Of a stretch of DNA of 64,000 bases, positions 11,746 through 22,988 are shown one piece after another. Origin of the DNA: Erythrobasidium yunnanense. Taxonomy: Eukaryota > Basidiomycota > Cystobasidiomycetes > Erythrobasidiales > Erythrobasidiaceae. The number at the start of each line of letters is the position of its first letter. Positions within the stretch are counted from its first letter, which is position 1. Below the pieces are notes generated by a model. The model saw only the letters and a list, made by a program, of their open reading frames with translations. It made no database searches and had not been told where the DNA came from. The stretch spans positions 998,318 through 1,062,317 of the forward strand of contig BCJC01000002.1 of the NCBI GenBank assembly GCA_001600175.1, given 5' to 3'. The position numbers and the translations under genes were made by a program.

Positions 11746-13068
11746 CTAGTCCTGCCAATCCCCCGCATACCACTCTTCCCGCATCCCAGCTTTCCCTCGA
11801 TCTTCCGCATTGAACGGACCCTTCAGCTTGCCCTTGAAGTGTTCTTTGACATTACTTCTAAACACCATGACCGGATCAAGCTTCTCCTTGTCGCATACGT
11901 ACGTCAAGTATCTATGACCCGCCGCAACGTGCGAGATCTCATCTGCATGCACAACCGTCATTGCTTTGACGCTTTCGTGGTCGCCCAGCTCTCTGAATTT
12001 GTCGATTTGTTGAGGATTGACGTCTAGCCCTCGAGCTTCGTGAACCAGACATACGATAGATAGGCGCGCTTTGATGTCATGCGCCGTCGAGACTGCTGAA
12101 TCCCATAGCCCATCTTGCGTCTTGTATTCTCCGTAGTACGAGCCTTTCGCTTCTAGTCTCGCTCGCAATAGCGTGAAATGCTTTGCTTCTTCCTCCGCTA
12201 TTGTCGCCCAATCTTCGAAGAAGGAAAGAGGCATGCTCTCCTCTGCATCGGCTTGGAACGGCCTCGCGAAACGAGCTATTAGATCCCACGCAAGATCGAT
12301 TGCCCACTGTTCGATATGCGTGACGTTGTGTAAGAAGCCTTTCTGCCCTTTAGGAACCCTTGCTCCCTTCACAGCTGCCAGACGCGGAGGCTTGGCAGGC
12401 GGCTTCTGTTGTCCAATTATCCCTTGTGGATAGGAGAAAGCGCCAGAGCGTAGTTGACTGACGGCTTCTCGCGTAAGAGACACTTTCTGGTCTGGATCGG
12501 CGGTGTTCAGGATAAGGCATGCCCAGTCTGTGAGCGTTTCCGGAGGTGGCAGGGAGAGACTGATGGGAACGGTGGGTTCCACGAAGGCTATTGTATACGT
12601 TAGCGCAGTCCGCTTTGATACGCTGGCTAGCCCACCTTCGCTGACACCCTCGATAACCGTTACCCTCCACGCTGCCGTATCATCCGGACCTTCCATAACC
12701 ACCGTCTGAGAGTCTCCTGCGACGCTCACTCGCCATGTACACGCCCTTAAGCCAGTTGACGATTCCCCTGTCCTCAGATCAAAGTCGTATGAATGCCATG
12801 GACACACAGCAATCACTGAGTCCAGATCTTCTATGTCTCCTGTCTCTGTATCACCAAAGGCGATCTCGCTTTGCACCATTGGCGCGCCAGCATGCGGACA
12901 TTCTGATTCGATTGCATAGAAAGTATCGAGGCCTTGCCTTGCCAGCCTGAACAGAACGACTTGACGAGTGTTTGATGGATCAATTAGGGATTGTAGGGTT
13001 AAAAGGTAGCGGTCATGGGAGAGGAAGTGCGAGAGGGGACCAAGAGACAGCGATGGAGCGCCAGGCAT
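11746..13068 (-). CDS. Rieske [2Fe-2S] - DUF455 (ferritin-like) fusion protein
   Basis: A 440-residue protein in a single exon. Residues about 15-140 form a Rieske-type domain with both cluster-ligand boxes, CPH (residues 57-59) and CPWH (89-92). The spacing is usual for soluble Rieske ferredoxins. Residues about 180-435 match the DUF455 family, a ferritin-like helical bundle related to MiaE: HIEQWAIDLAWDL, FFEDWATIAEEEAKHF and HADEISHVAAGHRYL supply the Glu and His residues expected to bind a di-iron centre. The likely chemistry is an oxygen-dependent oxidation in which the Rieske domain feeds electrons to the di-iron site; this is inference, and the substrate is unknown. The gene is convergent with F-box-like paralogue 4 and divergent from RER1 across about 150 bp. 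The ATG at 13068 gives a normal Rieske N-terminus. Confidence 0.85.
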   Translation of the reverse strand: MPGAPSLSLGPLSHFLSHDRYLLTLQSLIDPSNTRQVVLFRLARQGLDTFYAIESECPHAGAPMVQSEIAFGDTETGDIEDLDSVIAVCPWHSYDFDLRTGESSTGLRACTWRVSVAGDSQTVVMEGPDDTAAWRVTVIEGVSEGGLASVSKRTALTYTIAFVEPTVPISLSLPPPETLTDWACLILNTADPDQKVSLTREAVSQLRSGAFSYPQGIIGQQKPPAKPPRLAAVKGARVPKGQKGFLHNVTHIEQWAIDLAWDLIARFARPFQADAEESMPLSFFEDWATIAEEEAKHFTLLRARLEAKGSYYGEYKTQDGLWDSAVSTAHDIKARLSIVCLVHEARGLDVNPQQIDKFRELGDHESVKAMTVVHADEISHVAAGHRYLTYVCDKEKLDPVMVFRSNVKEHFKGKLKGPFNAEDRGKAGMREEWYAGDWQD

Positions 13069-13218
13069 AGTTTGGGAGGTTCGCCGGCAGGAAGTAACGC
13101 GCTGTACGAAGCTCTTATACGTCTGCGAACTGGATTAGCTACTTTCGTGATTTCGTCAAGTCGGAGTTGTGTAAAAAGCTGCTTTTGGCCTTGTCACGAA
13201 ACAAAGCAAACCTTCGAC

Positions 13219-14185
13219 ATGAACGGTGAGGACACCGCAAGTTAGCCATAAGGAAAGGTCACTGATATGTATATGGCGAACACGCAGACAGCGAGCCGTC
13301 GTCGTCGCCGCTGGACGCCCTCAAAGACACTGCGCCGTACAAGCAGGTGCAGAAATGGCAGCGGGTGAGGGAGCTGCAAATGGTGTCACAAGCCCGTATA
13401 CATCTTGCTGACGAAGTGTCCTTACGCATACTCCATCTGTGACCTTTCTGCTGGCCGTTCTTCGTATCGTTCCTCACCGTTTCCCTGCGCGTTCTCCTGC
13501 CTCTTCTGGCACAATCCGTCCAATCTACAGCAATACACCGCTCTGCTAGGTTCGCATTGACTTCAAGTGGTGGTAAACGAGTGCACAAGCTGACGGGAGC
13601 TGTCCACTGCAGATCGCAGCACGCCGCAGACCCTGTACAGATGGACGTTCACTTGGGTCATGACTCTGGTCTTCCTGCTCGACATCTATTTCCAGAGAGC
13701 ATACTATATAGTCACATACGCATTGGGAATCTACCTCTTGAACCTGTTCCTCGCATTCCTTCAACCTAAATTCGACCCAAGCATTGAGCAAGACCTCGCA
13801 GAGCAGGACGTGGAAGAGGGTGCACCCGGCTTGCCGACAAGCAGTCCAAAGATTGGTGGTAGAGGAGACAAGGAAGACGAGGAGTTCAGGCCATTCATCA
13901 GGCGGTTGCCCGAGTTTCAGTTCTGGCTGTCAGCGACAAAAGCTATCGTCTTTAGCATATTCGCAACCTTCTTCCCGTAGGCCGCTCGTGATTCCGATCC
14001 TCGAACCTATCTAAGCCTCTCTGTGCCTTTGCAGCTTCCTCGACATCCCAGTCTACGCTCCTATCCTTCTCGTATACTTCTGCGTGCTCTTCGCTCTGAC
14101 AATGAGGAGGCAGATTGCGCACATGCAGAAATACCGCTATCTCCCATTTGACATTGGACGCAAGACACGCTACAATAGATCGTAG
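13219..14185 (+). CDS. RER1: Rer1, Golgi-to-ER retrieval receptor
   Basis: Rer1 returns ER membrane proteins from the early Golgi. My exons are 13219-13225, 13288-13364, 13531-13549, 13613-13976 and 14035-14185 (205 residues). The first exon holds only ATG AAC G. Diagnostic blocks are [66 protein letters not shown] and the C-terminal [15 protein letters not shown]. Hydrophobic segments surround [32 protein letters not shown] and [15 protein letters not shown], giving the four-pass topology of the family. The least certain joint is after WQR: the 166-bp intron model lacks about three residues relative to known Rer1, while a donor at 13383 would instead add VRELQM. The true junction may involve one more tiny exon. 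Confidence 0.9.
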
Positions 14186-14391
14186 TATTGTCGTAGTTAG
14201 CAGGCTTTAGGGATTCGATACATGCTAGATTGGACTGTTTAGACCTTTTTATACCCTCTGAAGTGCAGGCAATCAGTACATAGCTGCCAGTGACGATGCA
14301 TCTCCCCTGGATTCCATACCCGGAGATACTGACATTATGTTGACGGGATTAACGCGACCTCGCAAATCGCTTTCTAGCTTCTTTAATCTGT

Positions 14392-17300
14392 CTATCGCGG
14401 TACAACAAAGACGCTCAACCTCTCCTCTGCTGCGTTCGAAGACGCAAGTGCTTGAGCATGCACAACCCTAAGATCCCTAATTCTCGGTCCTTCGTATGCA
14501 TCGCGATCTTCTTGATCCGATGACCTCTGCCGCCTTCGTTGCTGCTCCATAGCTGGAGTGTCCAGTATCTCCACCGCTCTGAACAGCGGCAGGTCAAGCA
14601 ACCCAGTATTCCCGATCGGCACGAATGTATATTCCGCCAATAGACAGTCTTCCCCATCTTCACTCATAAGAGCAGGTAATACAGTCAATCTCTCTATCTT
14701 CCGAGGTCCAGAAAAGACAAAGTTGTCCGTCGCTGATTCAGTTTGGAAGCTGATGATTCGGGGTTTGGAGAGGAAAGACTCGGATGCAGAAGGTGGGAAA
14801 GCGAGGTTATAGCTGACTTTGAATGGCTTGTGGAGCGTCACTTGGGATGGCATCGTCGTGATTACGAAAGGCTCGACTTCGCTGATGTCTTGAGCGGGTT
14901 GAGGGAGATTGAAGGCTGGAATGGGGACGAGAGTCTTGGCTGTTGCATACTCGGCATCTTCGCTGGTAGCAACTCGCCGCCATAGTATCTCGAGAACGCC
15001 AGGAGGAGAAGAGGCCGAAGGCGTATGCGCTTGCGAAATGTCCAAATCATACATAATGGTAAACGGATCTTCCGGCTCGAAGACTGGGAAACAAAAAGTC
15101 AGGATCCATATTCGACACCCAACAAAGTTCTGGACCTACCGCTCGGTAGCTGACCATCATCGTCTTGGAGCGTAGAGTTCGTTATCCGGATTGCCTGTGA
15201 TGGCTGGTATATCTTCATCAGTGCAGGCTTATCTATGATTCTAAGCTCGTTCTCACCCCAAACTCCATATTTATAGCAAGCACTTCTAGTTCTGTCGGAC
15301 CAAGACCCCCCAAACTTAGTGCCAGCTGCGCTTTATACGCATTATCCCACTGGTCTGGCTCTTCCAGGCTGAAGAGTCCCGCTTGTTTCCGAATGCGTTC
15401 TGCAGCTGTGTTGTAGAACGTGGTGCGGAAGTCGCAGAAGAACGGATGTCCAGCATTAACCGATACTTGCCGTGCAATCTCGGTGGTCGTGACGACGGAG
15501 AGGTCAGATTCTGCAGAGGGCTTGGCTGATAAAGATAGATCGACTATTCGGGCGCCTGGATGACCGATGCATTGTAAATAAATTGTCTTTGTTGTACGTC
15601 CTCCAGGCGCGAGCTGTTCATCGAGTTGATGACCTGATATACTGGTAGCACCTGATTGTGATGTGATGTCTACCCGCAGCACATCGCTAGATGCTTGACC
15701 CTGCGGAGAAGAGAAGGGCTGTAAGAGGGCATGAAGGGAGAGTGAGATAGGGATATTGTCGTTATTGACTATAGAGAGTTGTATGGCGTAGTTTTCGCTC
15801 AGGTAAGCTGGTTTCAGCGGAAGAATGTCGAAGGAGAGGTTGATATTGCGAGGCCCGAAGCTGTTGTTAAGTTAGTCAGCTGGGATTTGAACGCGAATGC
15901 GTACCACTTACCGACAGAGCGAACGATCTTCAGTACCAGGGAGAGGCAGATAGTCGTGCTTTCCTGATTCATCGGTCGGACAGAGCCACCGCGCATTCGC
16001 TGAAGGGCTAGGCCGAATTACGAATGTGAAAGGCTTGCTATGTATGCGCATCTCCAGCGTGATGGACTCGATGGACACATTTGCAGCGGTCGATGAGCTG
16101 ACGAAGCCAGCGAAGACTTTGCTGCCGCTGCCGTCGAAAGCGAGATTTGCTGAGGTGTTTTCTTGCGGTGTGAGAGATACGAGGAGACCCTCGTCTGCCT
16201 CGCTGGAGTGCTTAACCTGGAAAGACTGGCTGTCTCCGGATGTAGTAATCTTCACACTGTCGAGTTGGATGTCTTTGGATGCTCCGGCGAAGGCTGGGGC
16301 ATCAAGGTGTATCTGGAAAGGTATATTTTCGCCTAGGCTCGCACGTGTTGACCAGAAGATACTTCGACATGTGAAGGGCAGGACATATTCTGCCGAGTCT
16401 AGCGTGAGAGCTGACTGATTCAGAGACCTTTCCAAGGTTCCGTAGAGGTCACAGAGCTGTTGAAGCAGCGTCGCAGACTTTGAGGACGGTGACGAAGCTC
16501 TCGCATCTTTCGCCAACGCAAGGCGCTCCAGTAGTAGTCGCGCAGCGTTGTCTGAATCGATGGCCGGAGCTTCCGTAGACTGTTCGTCCGCATCGGACTC
16601 GGTGCTTTTCCGCTTCGCTGGCCGTCTAGCAGCTTCTGTTGACCTGTCTAGAACTGTTCCTAGCACTTCTTGCCATCTTTCCCTGCGATATGTCTTGGCT
16701 ACTCTTTCGTTGAATTTCGCACTAGTCTCTGTGTTCCCATCTTGAGCATGTATCTCAGCAATCTGACTTGCCAAGAACAGCGTTACGCGCGTTGCTCTGG
16801 CCTTCTTGAAGTGTTCATAAGCCAATGTAAGCAATTCTACGATTTGTGCAGAATGTGGGATAGATCGTTCATGCCGCAATGCAGGCGGCTCAGGGACTGA
16901 CGTTTGGGACGCTTCTGTACCATTCGCTCGATGTTGTTGTATTTGTAGATGCTCGAAGTCGGTAGCTGCTTTTTGGAAACACTCTTTGCGCCCAATAGCG
17001 GAAAGTGCTGCCATGTAGAAAGGAAAGCCAGGATGCTGTAAGACATGGCTGGGAGTATGTTGAGGTGGACTTCGCGTGTTGGTCGAGGAGGATAAGGAAG
17101 GATTAGGCAGCGGAGGTATCTTGTACCCAGCTCTAAGGGCTGCTTCTAGCAGATCTGCGAACATGCGGTGTCTTTACAAACATGCGCCATCAGCAATTGT
17201 CGACAAACGGATATTCATATGCCACCTACTGCTTGCTAGCCCAGCTCCAGTACTCGAAACTTGCTTCGCCCATACTCCAGTTGTCTTTCGCCAAACGAGA

Positions 17301-18706
17301 GTAGTTCTTTATATGGCTTCTATACTGCGCGACTGCAAAGCTAGGGTTTCCGACGTAGAGATAGCATTTCGCTATCCGTATACTCAGGCAGTCGGACAGG
17401 ACGCGCGCTTCCGCCCACCGCTTCGTCCGAGGGTATAAGATTGTCGTGATTTGGTGAGCTGCATTGGATGACGAGGGTGCGGAGTTTGAACCAGGTTGTT
17501 GGATGAAAAGATCGGATAGGGCTGAATAGCAGTCTTCGTAGTGCTTGAGTGCAACTTCCATCTCTCCCCTGAACTCCGCGAATGTAGCTGCTTTGTACTC
17601 ATAGCGTACACTGAGCGCCTGTGAGCTTAATCCCCGATTTTCCTGCAGTTCCGATGGGCTAGTCGCAGAGGAGCTTGCACTCATCAAGACACTGCTCGCC
17701 ATGCCTGTACTGGCGTTCACAGGTCTGCTTCTCTTCCTTCGTAAACGTCGCCCGTGCTCTCTGTAGTAATCGATTGCACTTTCGTATAGCTCGCTCTTGA
17801 GTGATGTAACGAAGTTTTGTACTTCTTCCTGAGCGACTGGGGACAAAACAAAGAGAGAAGCTCGAGAGTCCAGGGTGCTTGCGCGACGTATCGCAGAAAG
17901 TCGAGGATCGAGAGCCGGATCGTCTGTAAAGACCTTATGGTTAAGCTATTTCATTCCTGACATAGTTTCGAGGGCTCACCTAATAGATCACGACTCGTCA
18001 ACAGCACGACTGCGAGTTTTATACCTCTTTCCGAGCACAAGCGCTTGCGATTCACGATCTCTTGCACGATGTCTGCATCCTTTGCCTTCTCCAGTTTCTC
18101 CTTGTCGAGCGGCCCAACATTCACAGTCTCTCTCTCCAAAGTACCACCAGCTGAGGTGATACCTGTCTTCTCAGCTCCATCTCCTTGCGAATCATCCTTG
18201 GTGCCGAACTCGTATAATCGAAGAACGAGTATGAACACGCTGGGGACCAGTTCCCGATGCTTCCTAATCCATATCGGCGCTATCAGACCGTCGGGATATA
18301 AGGGTGAAGATGGTGTAAATGGAGAAATAGGCGAGTGTGGTCCAGTCTTGTTATTCGGAAGTCGCGCTTTACGAGGCGGAAAGCGGATAGCCTGTACCCT
18401 TGGCATATCAGGAAGAAGATCAGATACATGCGTGGGAATAATGCTGCGCACCTTGTCTACCAAGATGACATTGAAGTCCGTGCCTTGTCCTCTAGCTGCC
18501 CTGGCGTCGTAGACAGCATAGCTACGCTTCGCAGTCAAGACTTGACGCAGCGATTGAATGAGTGAGGAGAAAGTCGGCGTGCCATCGGTAGATGCTGGCT
18601 CTGAGCTGGCTTGGACCGGTCCTTGTTGCGGTTGCTCTCCTCCCAGGCCAGCGACAAAGAGCAAAGGACATAGATGCGTTACGAACTCTGAAGGAACGGA
18701 TTGCAT
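14392..18706 (-). CDS. TRAPPC11: TRAPP complex subunit TRAPPC11 (foie gras / gryzun type)
   Basis: A subunit of the TRAPP tether needed for ER-Golgi traffic and autophagy. Six exons on the minus strand: 17980-18706, 17230-17923, 15912-17171, 15257-15860, 15140-15203 and 14392-15083, all in phase, 1346 residues. The foie gras domain is clear: EEVQNFVTSLKSELYESA, IDYYREHGRRLRRKRSRP and a TPR-like stretch with AATFAEFRGEMEVALKHYED. SKQHRMFADLL and FPFYMAALSAIGRKECFQ are also typical. The C-terminal half has beta-rich repeats of the gryzun type (IPFQIHLDAPAFAG, LDSVKITTSG). Introns are 51-58 bp. The last acceptor choice near 15203 versus 15194 is ambiguous; both keep frame and differ by three residues. 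It is separated by about 230 bp from the divergent HRD3, so the two secretory-pathway genes may share a promoter region. Confidence 0.9.
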
Positions 18707-18934
18707 CGTTGACAGCGCAGTCTATCCAGCAGAAAGTCCCAAGATTCGGTGCATAAAATGAGGTAACCGCTTGCTTCTTTCGCGCTGCAGCATACGTGGT
18801 TCTTGGTTCGCCAAAGTTATATGCGCATCATGTACGGTGTGCGAACATCTTGCCAGATTTCAGAGATATAGTCAGTTGGATTATCGCGAAGCTGTTGCTC
18901 TCTGAGCAGTCGCGACTGTTTCGCAAAAAAGGCC

Positions 18935-21900
18935 ATGAAACGCAGGAAAAGCCGGCCTCAAGCTGGCAGTGCGCTGGGATATGCTGCGATACTGCTCGCG
19001 ATATCGGTCCTCGTAGCGGGTCAGGCAGCAAAAGCCGACGAATTGCAGCAACAAAGCGTACTCCAGCAGCAACAGCGGCAAGATGACGCCAGTATACTCA
19101 GCAGCGTTGATTCTGGATGGTTCAAAGATCCCGTAGAACGCGTCAGAGAAGGTCAGGATTGACGACTAATGCCCTTTCAAGGGCTCGCCGGACCTTGCTG
19201 ATGTTTGCTTGATGACAGCGGACAGGACGTACGCTTCTGCGATGAGGATACTCGCAACATTGAGACAGAGAGAAGATACCGCCGCTGCATCAGCGTCTGA
19301 ACGCAGCTCGGGCTTTGCTTTGGGCACATCGTCATCCGCTTCTTCAGACAATACACTCACCACCAGTTCCCTCCTCCAACCTGCTTCCTATACTCCCTTA
19401 CTCGACTATCTAGACGCTACTTTACAGAAGCGAACGAAGTATCTGGCGAAGCTGATCAGATGGTATCGACGTGTCAAGGCAGAGAAGGGGGAAGATGCTT
19501 TTCCATACGCCAAACGCATCACTGGCTTATTTCACAAGTCTAGACAGAGCGTGGTCGAGACCCAGAAGCGAGCCGCTGTCGAAGCAGCGATAGAGCGGTT
19601 GGATAGATCATTCAGCCTAGGAAAAGCTGAAGCAGGACTGGTATTGGCAGATCTACATATGGTAAGTACTTTCCTGCTGGTCAGGACAAGGTGCTCGTTG
19701 ACCCAGGATCGCAGTGGGGTCGCTATTCTCTCCCGATAAATGCGACTAGAGCAACCGAATATTACGCGACAGTGGCACAAACGTCTGGCGACTCTTTCGC
19801 ACAATACATGCTCGGCTTCGGCTATTCCACCAATTATGGGCAGGCCGTAGCTTCTCTAGACGGGACTCTCAGCAAAGAAGGTGACGGCGATCAAGGCGCA
19901 GCTGTTTTGCACTACACATTCTCTGCCCTGTCGGGAAGGATTGAGGCGGAGCAGACCATGGGCTATCGATATTGGACAGGGATTGGTGTGCCGCAGAACT
20001 GTCAAGATGCTCTACCGTGGTACAAGAGCGCAGCAGATAAAGCTATAGCAATCTTCGAAGATCCTGCAGGACCGCCGGGAGGCAGACACCTACCGCCTCC
20101 TAAAGTCCGTCTGGCGGACGTGGCTGGAGGCGTATATGGGCCTGGCAGTTCAGCTATCTCGTCACATCCTGGCTCGCATCACCACTCTTCGCATGCCGGA
20201 CACCATCATCCAGTCACTGAGCGGGAATGGAACGATGTTTTGGAGTTCTACCAATTTCACGCGGACCGCGATGATCCAGGCTTTATGTTCCGCATTGGGC
20301 GAATATACTATCAAGGCTTCAATCCGCTCGGTCCTGGAGGAGGCAGTACGCTAGAGAACGGAGGGAGGGACTTTGCAAGAGCTTTAAGGTGGTTCATGCG
20401 TATTGCAAGGACAGTCTGGCCTCGAGATCCTCTACTCGCTTATACGAATCCAGCTCTCACGACACCTGGCAAAGCAGCTCCGACTGGACCAGCTAGACAG
20501 GTGTCTCAACAAGCGTATTATGATCCGAACAAAGATGTCAAGCTGAAGAAGGAGGACAGCTTATCGATGGCTGCTGGACTTGCAGCTGGTTACATCGGCC
20601 GAATGTACCTGCGAGGAGAAGGTTTTCCTGAACAAGACTTTCAGAAAGCTTTCCTCTGGTTCCAGAGAGGTATTGGCCAGGGCGATCGAGAATCCCATAA
20701 TGGGTTGGGCATCATGTATAGAGATGGACTAGGGCTGCCAACAGACATGACAAAGGCCGTCAGTCATTTCCAGACAGCGGCACAGGCGGATCATGCGGAG
20801 GCTCTCGTCAATTTGGGGAAGTATCACTATCGTCAGTCTACTTCTTAATTTCGTACGGGAGCACAATTTGACGTATGGAGTTGACAGATCGTAACGAGCA
20901 TATTGCAGCAGCGCAGCAATTTGAGGCGGCTATTCGACAAGGCGACACTTTCCAAGCATATTACTACCTTGCCGAGCTCAACTCGCAAGCCGCACAACGT
21001 GAATCCACATGCCCACTAGCGACAGCCTTCTACAAGCTTGTATCAGAGCGCGGAGATTGGGACACTGCAGCGCCATGGTGGGAAGCTGAGCGAGCTTGGA
21101 CACGAGGTGACCTCGAACGAGCTCTTCTGGGGTACTGGATCATGGCGGAACGAGGGTACGAAGTCGCGCAGAACAACGTGGCGCATATCCTAGATCAGAA
21201 CAAGAGACGTCTCTCGCTACCGTACTATGATCTTCAGCTCGGCAATATGACAGAACGCCTGGCTCTCATGTTCTGGACTAGATCAGCTGCTCAAGACAAC
21301 GTGGACGCGCTAGTCAAGATGGGAGACTACTATCTCAAGGGAATAGGAGTGCCTTCAGGCATCCCGCAACCTGAGAAAGCAGCTGCGTGTTACGGCTCAG
21401 CCGCCAGCACGCAAATATCCAGTCTGGCCATGCACAATCTTGGATGGATGCACGAAAATGGTATTGGTGTTTCTCAAGACTTCCATCTAGCCAAACGCTA
21501 CTATGATCTGTCGTTGGAGACCAACACCGAGGCCTATCTGCCCGTCACGCTCTCGCTCATCAAGCTGCACATCCGATCGCTGTACAAAGCCGTGATGGCA
21601 GGAGACATCAAGGCGATCTCCTTGTTCCTTTCGAACGAGTACTGGATCGACGAGAGTGGAGTAGCGGAACAAGAAGGAAATACTCCTGCCGCCAAACCCT
21701 GGTTATGGAGCTGGCGACGCATTCGGGATGAATTCTTCAAGCGATGGATAGGTGAAGAGATGGCACGTCAACAAGCTCAAAGGCAGATACAGCAACAAGA
21801 AGCTAGGGCCGGGCAGGCGCCTCCGGTAGACAATGCTCAGGCGCGTCCCGGTCAGCTGGACCCCACGCAAGCCCAGAACGCTCGAGCTGCGCTGGAGTCG

Positions 21901-22275
21901 CAAGATGATCCAGTCGAGTGGGCTAGAAGGCGAAGAGAGGATATGTTGCAAGACGACCTTGGCGACGATCTGGACATACCTGACTTTTTCGGTGATACTC
22001 TTGGAGGCAGAGGGCGGGATGGCGGTGATGATCTGATAGAGACAGTCGCGATACTGGGTCTCTGTCTAGTTCTAGGCTGGCTCGTATACATCCGACAAGC
22101 CAGATACGATGGCGCGCGAGCTCGTGGCACGCCTGCAAATCCAGTAGCTGCGCAAGCGCCGACACGAGCACAGGCCGACGAAGCTGCTGCCGCTGCTCCA
22201 GCTCAGCAAGTTCTCACTCAAAATGGCCAACAAGGGCAAGGAGAGGCTAATCAGCAAGATCGACCTGTTCCGTGA
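18935..22275 (+). CDS. HRD3: ERAD ubiquitin-ligase subunit Hrd3/SEL1L
   Basis: Hrd3 is the luminal partner of the Hrd1 ubiquitin ligase and receives misfolded glycoproteins in the ER. Exons: 18935-19151, 19219-19661, 19715-20831 and 20888-22275, 1054 residues. An N-terminal hydrophobic segment (ALGYAAILLAISVLVAG) follows basic residues and is a good signal peptide or anchor. Sel1-type repeats are plain: QTMGYRYWTGIGVPQN, YIGRMYLRGEGFPEQDFQ, NGLGIMYRDGLGLPTDM, HNLGWMHENGIGVSQDF. Near the C-terminus AILGLCLVLGWLVYI is a single transmembrane helix followed by a short Ala/Gln-rich tail. That order (signal, Sel1 repeats, one C-terminal helix) is the Hrd3/SEL1L architecture. The His-rich HPGSHHHSSHAGHHH segment near residue 365 is an unusual insertion. 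The first intron begins with gtcagg, a weaker donor, chosen because it alone joins the phases. Confidence 0.92.
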
Positions 22276-22357
22276 GAGAGGATCATAAGTCAGTTTTGTT
22301 GCACTGTTGTCGTAGTAAGACGTGAAGATGAAATGGAAGTTGGGTTTCGATTGCATT

Positions 22358-22788
22358 CTAGTCGACTACGACATCCTTGGAGGTGTCTAACTCTTCAGAT
22401 CTGCGGAGATCCATGTCTTTCGCAAGCAGAGGAAGCACGTAAGGATCGAAGGTTTTCCAGTAGCTGCGCAAAGAGTATTCAGCAGGCACAACAATGCTCG
22501 TTATGCAATCGGCATACGGGTTCTCGAGGTGGTATTTCTGGCTCTGCAGTGGAAATTAGCCAAAGCAAGCCAGACACAGCAAGTGAACAATAAGCTTACG
22601 GACTCCTGTTCGTATCTCTCTACGATAGTGAATGCCCGGGGGTCGCTTGTGCTCTGACTGACGAACCAAGAGAGCGTCTCTCTATCGTTGCTGTAGATCC
22701 GGGAAGCTTCTATGAGCTTGTTCTTGAGCTTCCTGATACATTCGCTGTCATCTTTGGCGTATAGATGGACTGTGATGACATAAACCAT
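22358..22788 (-). CDS. ABM-like (dimeric alpha/beta-barrel) small protein
   Basis: Exons 22600-22788 and 22358-22543 with a 56-bp intron, 124 residues. The fold markers are a first strand MVYVITVHLYAK, a helix with KLKNKLIEASRI, a central strand AFTIVERYEQES, and after the splice SQKYHLENPYADC. This is the pattern of antibiotic-biosynthesis monooxygenase (ABM) domains, where ExYxxxxxxxxH is common. Members range from quinol oxygenases to proteins without known activity, so no substrate can be given. It is the 3' neighbour of HRD3, convergent, with less than 90 bp between the two stop codons. Family call moderate, function open. Confidence 0.72.
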
Positions 22789-22988
22789 TTTTTGTGATCA
22801 GTGCGGAGGAGAGCTGGAGAAGCGGGGAATGCGTCTTGCAGGCCAAGCATGCGAGATTCAAGACGCTAGAGCACCGCTGTAGCGCAGGACATTCCGTTCG
22901 AATGGGCAAGAAAGGCTAGAGAGCGTATAGTCGATTGCAATGACAATCGTTTTTATGCGTAACAAGTGATACCCCGGCTGCCAGTCCT

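Noticed and set aside
13365-13382. Possible 9-nt exon CTGCAAATG in the RER1 second intron.
   Set aside because: The upstream intron would be only 9 bp. A simple longer exon 2 with a donor at 13383 explains the same bases.
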